This document shows, one piece after another, positions 51,177 through 63,076 of a DNA stretch of 64,000 nucleotides. Under the pieces are notes generated by a model. It saw only the letters and a program-made list of their open reading frames with translations, was not told the origin of the DNA and did no database searches. The stretch covers positions 116,519-180,518 of the forward strand of contig MU626277.1 of NCBI GenBank assembly GCA_025603075.1, in the 5' to 3' direction. The stretch comes from Neoconidiobolus thromboides FSU 785 (Eukaryota > Entomophthoromycota > Entomophthoromycetes > Entomophthorales > Neoconidiobolaceae). The first letter of the stretch is position 1, and each line of letters starts with the position of its first letter. The position numbers and the translations under genes were made by a program.

Positions 51177-51881
51177 TCTTTTATTATTTTTATTAATTAA
51201 TTATTTTTAAATGGACATTATATCTATATTTATATTATGACTATGGGATGAAGGCTATTGATTGTTCTATTTCTATCTGATGCTTATAGCGAGATTATAA
51301 AATTCTATTTTTTGTAGTTTGGGTTTTAGCTTACTGAAAACTAACTTTAGAAACTTTTTTGCTTTGGACTTAAATGATGGTTTAACAAATAAAATTTAAT
51401 TGATTTATCTAATGTGATTGATTTTATAAGTATTTATAGTAAGTTTAATTTAGTTGTATATATTTTTATCAAATTAATGCAGCATAAACCTTCTTTATCA
51501 AAACCACTTAATATTATAAATTATGTATTCAAGATTTCATTCAATTACTACTAAATAAAGACTTTTTCATATTAGCTTAAACTAGTGAATTTTGTATCTA
51601 TTTTAGAGGAGTTTGTACATGCACTAAGACAGGGGAGCGTAGGCCTTACAAAACTTATTTACTAGTTATGAATATATTTTAAAGTATATATCATAATATT
51701 TAAAGTTTGACTTTAAGTTATGTTTATTAAATTATAATTCATCATCTTTATTTTTACATGTAGTTTATAATATATTATTCTATCAGACATATAAAGATGA
51801 ATATGCTTCAGAATATATTTATAAATAAACTAACCTAAGCCGACTTGATTTTACTACGTAATGGATCAAAGTTAGTCACAT
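51177..51881. other. Intergenic between the carrier start and the splicing-factor gene end
   Basis: About 705 bp, AT-rich. Nothing recognised. Confidence 0.6.
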
Positions 51882-53253
51882 TTAATCATTTTCTGAATCT
51901 GAGTAATTATAATCAACTAGTAAATTTGGCTTTTTAGTTGACATCGTATTAGTTGATTTTGTAACATCGGAATCTTTTTTGCTTACTACTTTCGGCATGA
52001 TACCTAATTTCATATCATTTTTTTGATGTGTTTCTTTTTTAGAAATAAATGGATCCTCCTTTAATAAAGTATTAACAGAAGCCTTTATTTTTAAATCCTC
52101 AATGATTGTTTTATCATTGAATTTCTCACTTGATTTCTTATTTTGAAATAGTGGTTTGACGAGCTGTTTTTTAAGCTCACTGCTTGGATCTTTATTGCCT
52201 TTAATAATATTAAGCAGTTATACTAGAATATCGTAATAAGAAATTTTACTTGCAAACGTAATAGTTTTAGCACGTAATTCATCTGATTCAGACTCTGGTA
52301 AAAGTTTTATATAAAGGGAATTACTCTTTATAAATTTATTTTCTTTCTCTGCTTTAGCTTTTAATACCTTTTTTTCTTCCTAGAAATATTATTAAATAAA
52401 ATTCATTAACATTTTAATAATTACCCTTAATTTTTTACGCATTAACTTTGAATTGGAGTAAACATCTCCCCATTTCCTATCACTTTCTTCCTAAGCTCAC
52501 GTTAAAAATTTAAACTATTATTATATATGATTTTTACAGTGAGTTGGTTTAGAATAGTAATTGCTTCATCTCCTCTTTTTTTATCCGAAATTTTATGTTC
52601 CAATTTACTTAATGCATTGTTATTAATAGTTTCTCTTTCCTTATCATCTAAGTAATAATGGGAGTAAAAACCTTAAAATTATAATCTCAAATATAACAAA
52701 CCAAGTAACTTTAAGGTTCCATTTTCTTCCGGATCCCAAGTTTCAATCTTTTGTTTTGCTCCAGAAACAACAACATAAGCCGCATTCTATCGACTTAATA
52801 CAATTTATATATATTTAAGTATAGAAAACTCACCTTAGGATCCGTTTTGATCTCCCACCAATGAGAACATAAATGGCATTTCATCCTAAACGAAAAGATT
52901 GGTGTTGAATAATAATTCCCTACCCTTTTCTTTTCAGCATTAAATCGTACCCCCATACCAACATGCCCATTACATCCTAAACACCATACACTATATGGTA
53001 GCTCAAATCTTTCTTTTATTAGCTAGTTAATAGTTTATAAAAAACTATAAATACCTTATAATCAATATTCCTTGATCCAGCTTACGTGCTCTTTCACGTA
53101 ATGGATGTTGACCAACAAATGTATTGATGGAGCCCTAAGTGCCATGATTGATCAGCTTAGATTGGTTGAATTAATTATATAAGTGGTGAACTCTACCTTT
53201 GAGGGATCCCATTCAGGTGGATAGTATTTATTTGTTGCTTTTCGCTCAGCCAT
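51882..53253 (-). CDS. CWC16-family splicing factor (CCDC130/YJU2B, Saf4-like)
   Basis: Spliceosome-associated protein; the fission-yeast relative Saf4 and human CCDC130 act with the activated spliceosome. Eight exons: 53253-53197, 53134-53055, 53008-52834, 52786-52702, 52647-52538, 52490-52425, 52379-52250 and 52198-51882, about 339 residues. The N-terminus MAERKATNKYYPPEWDPS and GSINTFVGQHPLRERARKL define the CCDC130 branch rather than Yju2. Zinc ligands are WCLGC and KCHLC, separated by HVGMGVRFNAEKKRVGNYYS. The C-terminal third is Lys-rich and probably disordered, ending YNYSDSEND. An apparent 39-bp GTAGGG...TTTAG interval inside exon 3 is coding, because it encodes conserved residues. 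Confidence 0.92.
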
Positions 53254-54389
53254 GATTTTATAATATTTTGAGAAAATTAAGTTGAAAAAATGAAAAATTC
53301 CAAAATTTGATAAATTTAAATTTAAGAAATCGATAGAACCAATTAAATTTATTTTAAAAATTAAATAGAATTCGTATACTCTTGTTGTAAATTTACTTTT
53401 TTAATTGAACTTTTTGATCCTATTTTCATTTAGCTTAAAAAATAGATTGATATTATTAATTTATATCATTTACTCGTGAAATTGTTTTTAATATAATGAC
53501 ATGTTTTAATTAGCTATGTTTTTATAAACATCAATACTTAATTTCTGATAAAGCTTATTCAGTTGATTTGTTACTTGTTAAGTATAAAATAAAATAACAA
53601 TAGGAAACATTATTTCTATCTCTTAGCTTATACTATTTTAATATTATTATGTAATCTGACTTATACTGATATTTTATCTAAAGATAAAATTTCAAATCGA
53701 TTAAAGAATAGATGAATACAGTTTGTAAATAACAATTAGTGGAAACTTAAGATACTAAAAAGTTGTAACTACGAATATTACTGTTATAAGTGATGATTTC
53801 ATTACTGTTGTTAAAAGTTACAGCTAGTATTTGTTTATTTCTCTAATCTGATACTACCTTTTAAGATTGAGCTTTATAACTTTTTTTGTTTACATTAATA
53901 ATTTTCTTTATCTTTTCATGTGATCATTATATTAATTTAAATATTTAAATATTTGAATTTAAACTAAGATGCATATAAACGAGTGATTTTAATAAATCAA
54001 AATTCAAACAGAAGAATAAAGCTCAATTTAAGTATCCATACTATGTTAAATTTTTAAATCATTTTATATTTTGGCTTAGCAATAAAAACATGCTTAAAAG
54101 ACTAGAATGATGAAAACACAATTTTTTGGAAATAACAAATAAAAATTGAATTTGTTCAACACTATTGAGTTTATTTGAATAAACAATTCAAAAATAAGCC
54201 AAATTTTAATTCATTGATTGGATAGTTAAAAGCCACACTTGTTAAATTTGGGAATTAAAAATTCAACTAAATTACCCCCATTATTTCCTTTTATTTTTTA
54301 AATATTGTATTTATTTTTCTAATCTTTTACTTTTAAGCGTGAAAACTTGATATAAAAATAATATCAAATTTAAAGCATACTCTTCAACT
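53254..54389. other. Intergenic between divergent genes
   Basis: About 1.1 kb of AT-rich DNA between the splicing-factor and zinc-finger starts. Nothing recognised. Confidence 0.6.
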
Positions 54390-55200
54390 ATGGAAAATAA
54401 CAAAGATAAAATAACCAAGTTCTGTATTAATAACTGTGGGTTTTATAGGTAAATTACATAAAAAAGCGTTAATTTTAAAATTGCTTTCGAATAAAAGAAG
54501 ATACTAAATACAAATTCATAGTAATCCATTGTTTAATAATATGTGTTCCAGATGTTATAAAAAGAGTCGAAAAGAAGTGTCAGAAAAGAAAAAAAATGGA
54601 ATAGAAGACAAAAAGAATAATCCTGAAGCAACTAAACTTAACCAATTACCTGCTAATAATCGACCAGTGAGTAGTACACATGAAATGGGTAATTTGAGCT
54701 ATTGTAATAAAGTAAAATTTAAAGTAACAATTGGTAGATGAACTTTTTAATAAAGAGAAGTTGGATATTACATACAAAGAATTGATGAAGGGGACACCAG
54801 AATGGGGGCAGGGTACGAAAAGAAACTTAGAAACTGAAAACGAAAATAAAAAGTCTGAATTAGTCGAAGATAAAAATGAAAAAGAATTTAGTGGGGGAAA
54901 GCAATTATCAAAACCACAACAAATTGTCAAAAATAAATGTTATTTATGTCGTTCTAAATTAAGTCCACTTAAACAAGTGACGAATAAATGCAAATGTAGT
55001 AAGTGATTTCTAAATCAATAGGAAGGATGTGTTTTTATCATATTTGTTTAGATTATATATTCTGTGATAACCATCGGTTGCCAGAAAATCATGATTGTAG
55101 CGTTGATTTCAAAAAGACGGAAAGGGAAATTATTAAAGAAAGGAACCCCAAACTTTATAATAAACCAAGAGGTGGTCGTCATTTTAATCGAATTGAATAA
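54390..55200 (+). CDS. A20/AN1 zinc-finger protein (stress-associated, ZFAND5/6-like)
   Basis: Ubiquitin-binding stress protein; relatives link the proteasome or modify stress tolerance. Exons 54390-54448, 54522-54688, 54738-54998 and 55052-55200 give about 211 residues. The A20 finger at residues 12-31 has C12-x3-C16 and C28-x2-C31 (CINNCGFYSNP, NNMCSRC). The AN1 finger is near the C-terminus: KCYLCRSKLSPL, NKCKCNYIFCDNHRLPENHD, then C, with the full C-x2-C/C-x-C/C-x2-H/H-x-C pattern. The middle is Lys/Glu/Asn-rich. The third intron was placed so that the AN1 spacing is restored; an uninterrupted reading would replace NYIFC with a stop. Presence of a proteasome ATPase elsewhere in the window is coincidental. 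Confidence 0.9.
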
Positions 55201-56519
55201 GTGAATCAATTTATTGAGTTCTAGGGACCAGTGGCTCCTTTCAATTCAAAAGGAGGGTTTGATAATACTTTTTAAATTTTTCTAAAAAACTATTATTGAA
55301 TTTATAGCCATGCTTGTAATATTCATTTCCCTCACCCCTCTTGCATTTCTAATTGTTGACTTTTATATTTTTCTTTATACCACCTTTTTTTATTGAAATT
55401 TTTTAAATATAATAAAAATTTACAGTAGATTTTGTTTATTATTTTGGTTTTTAATTTTTATTGATTTAAGATAATTTAAATCAAAAGTATTTCTTATATT
55501 AAAATTATACTAATAAGTTAAAGCGCAAGTTATTAGCATATAAAACAAAAATAATATAGGTAAACTGAAGTAATTTATATTGTTTTAGCAATCACAGATT
55601 ATTCCTTGGAAGACCAAAGAGATTCATCAACAAAAAACAGATACTAGTGAGATCATCATTGGGTCTTTACAAAACAAAGTTCAAGTAATTCCAATTTGAA
55701 AGGTTATAAATTAAGAGAAGAGCTGATTTGTTTAGATGCTTATTGACCAGTCCACTTTTAAATTTGTCTATATCTATCAATTTTACTAGGGTAAGTTAAG
55801 CTAAAAGATGTCTTATTTTCCATCTGATTTAGAAGCTCAGAGGATGGAATGAATACAAAGCTTTATAAATCAAGAAGGTGTTAAATTGCTGCTAATTTGA
55901 TCCTAGTTAAAGGAAACTGGGCTTCTTCATGTAGAATATCCATAGGTTTTGACCAACCTTAAGAGTAAATGTTGGTAAGAATAACCTAACCATATGACAT
56001 AGCATTGAATTGTTATTGAGTTAAACTTTAAGCTTATCAAAATACTAGTAAACAGCGAGTTTTATTATAAGTCTATTATAATAAAATAGAATCTCATCTT
56101 CATAAACAATATATAAGTATTGTTAATCAAAGCTTACTATTAGTTAGATAACACGAAGTATCTTTCGGCTTTGAATAAACAAACTTCAAGTAAGTTTATA
56201 AACTATCAAGCCTTTTAAATGAGATAAAAAAACCCTACGTATATTATTAATTAACAGTTAAAAATACAAGGTAGTTATTATTGCTTATCAATGTTCTATT
56301 AGCCTTTACAGGTTATATGTTAAGTTGAATCATGTTGAGTGATATGATTAAAATAAAAACGAAAACTTACGGTGAGTTTAGTTTCTATCCCAATAAAACA
56401 ATTTCTTACCACTTATTTTAATTATTGTTAAAAGCATAACCGTTAAGAAACTCTTTTACAAACAGTATTTAAAAAAAAGTCAATTCGAACAATATTAATA
56501 TTTAATAAAAATTTTAACT
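55201..56519. other. Intergenic, possibly with a worn-out gene remnant
   Basis: 1.3 kb between convergent genes. 55589-55699 stays open in one frame (QSQIIPWKTKEIHQQKTD) and 55809-55930 reads MSYFPSDLEAQRME, then in another frame FINQEGVKLLLI before stops. I recognise neither; they could be chance or a decayed gene. Confidence 0.45.
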
Positions 56520-57117
56520 TTAACGAAAAATAATCATTAAAAATAAAATGAATAAAATAAACAACACAATCCAAAGGTAAATACCTCCACCTTTAAATTG
56601 TTCTTTAGCCATTTTACTGAACTTTTCCATCGTTCGCTTTAATTTTTCGCCAGTTTCACTTAAGTCTTCATGCTAATAATATGATTTTTTTATGATTAAT
56701 ACTAGTTTTAGAATATTCATATAAATTGGCTTACCATCCCACCTAAATCTTTATTTCCTTCAATAATTTCTTCTCCCATATCCAATGAGATCTTTAATTA
56801 AAAAATATAAGTCTCAAAACTAGAATAATCTAGTATAAAGTTAAAATTACCTGTTTTAATAATGACACTTTTTGTGTCAATCTATTATATCCTTCATCCC
56901 TATTATATACACCACTTCCTTGCTCGGTATATTCATTTTGATTTGTTGGGTATCTTGGTTTTGTATTTCTATTGTTATAAAGTTGATTCGATGTAGAACT
57001 TGATTTGACACCGAAATTAGACTGTTTTGCACTATCCCTTTGTCAACAAACAATAAGCCTTTATGTTATAAATTAAATTACGTATATATTTTACTTTTTA
57101 TTTGTATAATCAGCCAT
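56520..57117 (-). CDS. BET1: ER-Golgi Qc-SNARE Bet1
   Basis: SNARE for fusion of ER-derived vesicles with the Golgi, working with Sed5, Bos1 and Sec22 families. Exons 57117-57095, 57037-56851, 56791-56735 and 56672-56520 give about 139 residues, near yeast Bet1's 142. The SNARE helix runs from NRLTQKVSLLKQISLDMGEE through HEDLSETGEKLKRTMEKF, and a C-terminal anchor YLWIVLFILFILFLMIIF follows, typical of tail-anchored SNAREs. DMGEEIIEGNK aligns with yeast MGDEIRGSNQ. The zero-layer position is Gly rather than Gln. The Asn/Gln/Tyr-rich N-terminal 70 residues are unstructured. Sft1 is an alternative, but KLKRTMEKF matches Bet1 better. Confidence 0.87.
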
Positions 57118-57377
57118 TAATAAATAAAATTGATTTTATTTTTTTTTGAATTTTGAATTTAATTTTTAGTTAACTCATGACTAACTATAACCTCCAACCA
57201 ATAATATTTATCTATTAAAAGTGACCATTTTTAATTGGACTTCATTATATCAAACCAATCAATTCATCGGATCTAAAAGTAGAAGTTCAACCCCAAAATT
57301 AGTTTTTTATTTTTAATTCGAAATTTGATTTATTATTTTTTTAAAATATCAAACTTAACTTGAGAAAAAATCATAAG

Positions 57378-59111
57378 ATGGTAAAAAAGACCTTTATCAA
57401 TAAAAAAGAAGCCACTCATTTCAATGTGGTACATCGATCTCAACACGATCCTTTAGTTGCTGATGGTGAAGCTTCCGATTATGTTTTATTGCCTACTTTA
57501 CAATCCGCTAACTTAAAAGTAAGCTTATTTTTAGAATATACAACCATTATACCATTGTAACTAAATCTTAATAAAGCATAGTAAAAAGAACAAAAGTGGA
57601 TTAAATAAAAGTTTAAAACCCGGTGACACTGAATTTGAAGAGCTTATTAAAGCTGATAATGAAAAGTGAGTTTTATTTTTTAGTTAGTCAAATAGCTTTA
57701 TTAATAAAATATTAAAAGTAACCGTATTAAGTCAGCTCAATTTGGTATCTTCTTCAATGATGATTATGATTATACTCAGCATTTAAAGCCTATTGGACAA
57801 TCCAGTGATGGTGTATTTATTAGTGGCAAGAAAGAAGAAAAGGAAAAGGTAAGTTTTTAGTTATATAAAGAACAAACAAGAGAAACTAATAAATGTCAAT
57901 TAAAAATTAAAAGACAAAAAAAAGTGTTAGCTTTTTATTACCAGAAGAAGCATTACCTTCTGAGTATAAAACAGATGTTGGTATTATGAATCAACCCAGT
58001 ATACCTTCAGATTACCATTATGGTATGGATCCTGATGTACTTGATGCTTTAGATGCATTAGAAGACGATGCCTATGTAGATGATAATTTAGAAGAGGATT
58101 TCTTTGATGAACTAGATGGATCTGAAGGAGAATACATACAGGAAGAAGAAGAAGAATTAGATCCTGAAGCTGGATGGGAAGAACATTTTAAACATTTTAT
58201 GAAAAATAAAAATAAAAATGAAAGTGATGATGAAGAAGAAGGAAATATTAAAAATAAAAAACTAAGTGGGCTTGATCGTCGTACTTCAGCATCCAAATAT
58301 TCTATGACTTCTTCGGTTATGTTTCGTAATGAAAAATTGACTCTTTTAGATGATCAATTTGAACGTATTGAAGAAGAATATGAAGAAGATGAGGATGAAG
58401 AAGATGAAGAAGAAATGCCAAAATTAGTTGAAATGCGAGAGGATTTTATGGACATAATGGATGAATTTTTAGAAAATTATGAAGTTGTTGGTAAAAAAAT
58501 GACGATTAAAATGGAAGGTGAAACTGGAGTTGAAAAATTCAACCATTTAAGACAAAGTTTAATTCAACCTGAAATTAAAGAAGAAGTGGAAAATGATTTG
58601 GTTAAAAATGTACAAGTTGATGAAAAAATTATTAATAATTGGGATTGTCAATCAGTATTATCAACTTATTCTAATATCTATAATCGTCCAGCTATGATCG
58701 TAGAGCCTAAAGTTACTAAAGGTCAAATTAGTCTCAATTCTCGTGGCTTCCCTAGATTGAAGATGGATAAATTATCAGAACAATTTCAAAATAAATTAAA
58801 GATAACAGAAGAAGAAGAAGAAGAAGAAGAAAGTGAAGAAGAAAGTGAAGATGATAAACAAAAAGGTAAAATTAACTAATTAATTAATAATAATAATAAT
58901 AATAATAAATTGAATAGTCCATACTGAAATACCAAGAGATAGAAATGAAAGTAAAGAAGATAAGAAATTAAGAAAACAGCAAATTAAATTAGAGAAAAAA
59001 GAAAGAAGACAAGAGAAAAAAAATAACAAAAAAATATTTCAGAAGGAACAATTAAGTAATCATAAAATCAAAATTTTAGCCCCAAAAACTAGACAAATTA
59101 AATTGGAATAA
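57378..59111 (+). CDS. LTV1: Ribosome biogenesis factor Ltv1
   Basis: Chaperones uS3 assembly on pre-40S particles and aids small-subunit maturation and export. Exons 57378-57518, 57589-57665, 57719-57848, 57914-58865 and 58918-59111 give about 497 residues. The N-terminus KKTFINKKEATHFNVVHRSQ and then HDPL is diagnostic. Further blocks are AQFGIFFNDDYDYTQHLKPI, then SVSFLLPEEALPSEY, DPDVLDALDALEDDAYVDD and, after acidic runs, LDDQFERIEEEYEEDEDEED. The C-terminus from exon 5 is Lys/Arg/Glu helix (EDKKLRKQQIKLEKKERRQE), as in the family. The last intron carries an (AAT)n tract. The first in-frame ATG at 57378 is used because MVKKTFINKK is the conserved start. Confidence 0.94.
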
Positions 59112-59512
59112 TTCAATCTACTTTACCTTCTTCCTTCCACTTTTTTTACAACTTGGTTATTTTATAGAGACTTTGTTTTGATAAGTTAAAGACTATTAAT
59201 ACTCTTTACTGATTCTCTTTTTTTATGTTAATAAATAGTACTTTTTCTTACATGGATTTAATAAAATAGAATATATTTACCCTCAATTAAAATATTTTTA
59301 AACATTCTTAAGTATTTTCTATAAAATAAAGACACATTTATTACTATAAATTTGAATTATTAATAGAATTCAACATTTCTATTCAATTATCAATTCCAAC
59401 TTAAAATTTGATCATAATCTCCCTAATTACGACATTTCAACTCGAAATGGTAAATAACCAAAAGTATAAATAGTCTCATCAAATCTAACTTTACGAGAAC
59501 AAAGGTAAGAAA
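59112..59512. other. Intergenic, MET1 upstream region
   Basis: About 400 bp between tandem genes. It ends ACAAAGGTAAGAAAATG. A TATAAATA string lies near 59466, roughly 45 bp upstream of the start codon; it could be a TATA box. Confidence 0.45.
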
Positions 59513-61024
59513 ATGCCACAAGAAAGTAAAGAGTATGCTCCTTTAGAAGGTGGGGTATCCATAATTTTAGCCTATCGAGTCAAGCAAAAAAAAGTATTAA
59601 TTATAGGTGGTGGATTTGTTGCAGCCAGTCGAGTGGTGCATGCCTTACAAGCAGATGCCTTAATAACATTAATAAGTGAAGAACATGAGCTCTGCCCTGA
59701 ACTAAAATATCGAATTGAAACTCAACAAATCCATTGGGAAAATCGACGATTTGTTGAAAGTGATTTAGATGATGATGTAGTGATGGTGTTAGCAGATCAA
59801 GTACCCGAAGCGGATAAAATTTATCAATTATGTAAACAAAAACGTATCCCTGTCAATGTAGCTGATATCATTGAACAATGCGATTTTTGGTTTATGTCCA
59901 TTCATAGGGATGGACCATTGCAGGTAGCTGTATCATCCAATGGTAAAGGGCCTAGAATTGCTCGAGCTATTCGACAAAAAATAGCTAATGCTATACCAAA
60001 AAATGCAGGTAAAGCTATTGAACAATTTTCAATTTTAAGAGCTGCCATTAGAAAACATGATCCGCCTGCTTCATCATCATCAAAAAGAATGAGTTGGCTA
60101 ATTAAAATTGTTGATTCTTGGTCTTTGCAAGAACTCACTTTTATTAATCATGAAGTAGCTAATAAATTATTAGAATTTTATGATAAAAATGAAACAGTGT
60201 CATTTGAACAGCTTCAATCAAATGAAAAACATGAACCAAAAGTAGCTGAGGATGATAAAATAAATGAAATAATAAATGAAGTAGATGATTTATCCACAAA
60301 AGATAAAATAACAAAGGGTGCTATTCAGTTGGTTGGAGCAGGCCCAGGGGATCCAGATTTACTTACTATGGCAGCCTACAAAGCTATACAATCAGCCGAT
60401 CTAATTGTTGCAGATAGATTAGTAAGTCAAGAAATAATATCCTTAAATAAAACTGCAGATGTCAAAGTAGCGTCTCCAAAGATAATAGGAAAATCGGACG
60501 GAGTACAAGATGAATTAAATGAATGGTGTTTAAAAGGCTTAAAAGAAGGTAAAAAAGTAATTCGACTTAAAGTAGGAGATCCCTTTTTATATGGTAGAGC
60601 AGGGGAAGAGATTGAGTATTATCGTCATAATGGATATGAACCAAAAGTCATACCAGGTATATCATCAGCTTTAGGTGCCCCATCGGCTGCTTTATTACCT
60701 ATTACTCATCGCGGTCAATCTGATCAAGTTTTTATAAGTACAGGTAATATTCAAGGAGGTATTATGCCATCATTACCAAATTATTATGAAAAGAGAACAT
60801 TGATTTTATTGATGGCAGTAGGGAAAGCTAATGAAATTCAAAATCAATTATTGAATTTAGAATATCCATCAACAACCCCTTGTACTTTTATTGAAGCTTA
60901 TTCATTACCTAATGAAAGAGTTATTAGAACCACATTGGATAAACTGGGAATTACGGTAAAAGAAAAGAACATTGAACCTCCTGTTTGTCTTTATATTGGG
61001 AACACTTGTCATTTTGGTATGTGA
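59513..61024 (+). CDS. MET1: Uroporphyrinogen-III methyltransferase fused to precorrin-2 dehydrogenase domain (Met1, CysG-like)
   Basis: Makes precorrin-2, and probably sirohydrochlorin, for siroheme, the cofactor of sulfite and nitrite reductases. One exon, 503 residues. Residues about 20-165 form the NAD-binding dehydrogenase/ferrochelatase-like domain: VLIIGGGFVAASRV, PVNVADIIEQCDFWF (the Asp equivalent to the catalytic one of CysG/Met8) and LQVAVSSNGKGPRIARAIRQ. A Lys/Glu linker follows. Residues about 268-500 form the SAM-dependent methyltransferase: IQLVGAGPGDPDLLTMAAYK, LKVGDPFLYGRAGEE, VIPGISSALGAP and LPITHRG. Lacking introns is unusual for this window. Siroheme synthesis implies assimilatory sulfate or nitrate reduction. 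Confidence 0.94.
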   Translation: MPQESKEYAPLEGGVSIILAYRVKQKKVLIIGGGFVAASRVVHALQADALITLISEEHELCPELKYRIETQQIHWENRRFVESDLDDDVVMVLADQVPEADKIYQLCKQKRIPVNVADIIEQCDFWFMSIHRDGPLQVAVSSNGKGPRIARAIRQKIANAIPKNAGKAIEQFSILRAAIRKHDPPASSSSKRMSWLIKIVDSWSLQELTFINHEVANKLLEFYDKNETVSFEQLQSNEKHEPKVAEDDKINEIINEVDDLSTKDKITKGAIQLVGAGPGDPDLLTMAAYKAIQSADLIVADRLVSQEIISLNKTADVKVASPKIIGKSDGVQDELNEWCLKGLKEGKKVIRLKVGDPFLYGRAGEEIEYYRHNGYEPKVIPGISSALGAPSAALLPITHRGQSDQVFISTGNIQGGIMPSLPNYYEKRTLILLMAVGKANEIQNQLLNLEYPSTTPCTFIEAYSLPNERVIRTTLDKLGITVKEKNIEPPVCLYIGNTCHFGM

Positions 61025-61284
61025 TTAAGCTATGTAGTTAAAATCATGTTATCGTTTTGGAATATACATTCATATTTTAGTATATAAATTTTAAACTTAA
61101 TAAAGTAGTAATAATTCTTTTTAAAAATATTTATTTAATGTACACCTTTTTATCGTATTTAGTTAAAAAAAGAGTTTTAATTTCTACAAAAAATTCAAAG
61201 TAGACAGTAATAATAATATTTATTTCCTTTAAATAAACCAAATCTAATAGAAAAATTTCAATTACATTAAATAATAATGAGTAC

Positions 61285-62286
61285 TTAATTAACATCTTTT
61301 GTCTCCAATTTCGTTACTTCTCTTTTTACAGTTAATTGAGAAAGTGGAGGTAAATCTTGATCAATTGGTTTTAAATCTTTAATTAAAGATACGATCTCTG
61401 ATTTCTTATTTGGGGTTGATGTCTCTTGTTGATTCGTTTGATTATTCTCAATCAAATATTGGAAAGGTCTTCTTTTTTTCTAAAAGTAACAAAAAAATTA
61501 CTATCCTTGCATGTTAATAACTAATAAAAACGATAATTTACCTCCACAAAACTAGAAATACTTCCAATATTTTTTAATACTTTCTTTTTTTCACTATTAA
61601 AAAAATCAACTAAATCTCCTTCTTTAACATTGAAAATTACTTACTTTTCAATAAACTCTTTTGATTCTCGAAACCTTTTTGTTCTATCCACATACATTTC
61701 CTTCAATGTTTCCATCGCTTCCAAAGGTCGATTTTGATTAATCAAATGATGCATATTGATAAATGTTAGATGTAAATTATTGACTACTTTTTCAATCCCA
61801 TTATCACTTAATTTTTGTTGTGATAGGCTTTTAACTGCATGTTGAAATTGTTTCAATGTATAATGATTTAACCGCTTTAATTCCAACTTTGGATCTAAAT
61901 GTAAAGTTAGCTTTAATGAAAAGGATAAAAGAAATTAGTTACTAAATTACCCTTTGCTTCGTCATATAATTGAGTTAGCCCCATCTCTCTAATTGGAGGA
62001 ATTTTTTCATTTAACTTTTATAAATATTATTAGTTTCTGTTATTAAATATAAATAATAATACAAATTTTAACTTACATCCCAAACTTCATTAAATAATTT
62101 ATAACTATTACCTTTGGGTAAACTGGGTGGTAATAAACTTTCAAGATTGTCTGGTATTTCGATTTTTTTTGAATTTTCTTCATTTGAATTTGTTATCTTT
62201 TTTAATTTTTCATATTTTTTTGTAGTATATTGTTTATAATAATGTGGGGGATATGGAAACGCTGATGTGATTTCTCGATGATCCAT
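61285..62286 (-). CDS. MED7: Mediator complex subunit 7 (Med7)
   Basis: Middle-module subunit of Mediator, pairing with Med21 and Med31 to relay activator signals to RNA polymerase II. Exons 62286-62077, 62014-61951, 61894-61645, 61593-61542 and 61479-61285 give about 256 residues. Family landmarks are SAFPYPPHYYKQYT, IPPIREMGLTQLYDE, DPKLELKRLNHYTLKQF and, as the clearest signature, FINMHHLINQNRPLEAMETL. The second intron is 56 bp, ending at TTTAG 61895, which restores KDPKLELKRLN; the nearer AAAG acceptor breaks the frame. The tail is polar and low-complexity. Intergenic flanks on both sides are plain. Confidence 0.9.
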
Positions 62287-63076
62287 GATGATTAAAAAGA
62301 AAAAAGTGAGATAAAGAAAAGTTCAAAGTGATATAAAATTAATTGATACTTCATTGGATGAAATAATTCGAAAAGAATTTGATATATTTTATTTTGAAAA
62401 ATAGGCTATTAAGATTTAATATTAAGCTATAATTAACTAAATATTAAACTAAACTTTAAACTCGAATCTTAGATCTTAAACATAACTGTTTTTTATTATA
62501 TAAAATATTACTTGTGAGCTTATTGCTTTAGATGGAACAGTACATTCGTAAGACTATATTCAATATTCGGATAATAATCAGTATAAATAATTAATCTTAT
62601 CAATAATACTATGTTTTGTTACTATTTTTAATATATAATGAGATATCACATTTTAGTTTATGGAATTTTTATCATTTATTATCTTAATTTTTAATAAAGT
62701 TTTATTACCTTTCATTTATAATTGAACTAAAATAAAAAATTCTAATATAAATTTTATTATGTTTACAAAGTATTTCTAATCCTGTGTCATTTAAAAACAA
62801 AAGATACTAAAGTTACTATATACCATTTAATAGTAAAATGTGGATTTATAATATTAACACTTTAAAGCAAATAAAGCAATAGCCCAAGTTTAGAAATACT
62901 TTAAAACTTACAAATCAGCTTAAAAAACAATAAAATATTACTGACTTAAATAATTAAATCAATTCAAAATTCCAATTTTTACATAATCAGAAATAAAAAT
63001 CTATAAGTATAAATAACATTAAAAAAGTCACTTTTAAAATAGTTATACTCAACTAAAAACAGTTTTAAAGTAAAAA
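62287..63076. other. Intergenic between divergent MED7 and pirin
   Basis: 790 bp of AT-rich DNA with both promoters. Nothing specific seen. Confidence 0.6.

Noticed and set aside
52880-52930. Apparent small intron inside exon 3 of the CCDC130-like gene
   Set aside because: The stretch codes for VGNYYSTPIFSFRMKCH, which is conserved in the family, so it is exon.
61896-61950. Shorter MED7 intron ending at AAAG near 61911
   Set aside because: It gives either a 32-nt intron or a frame that loses the conserved KLELKRLNHYTL block.
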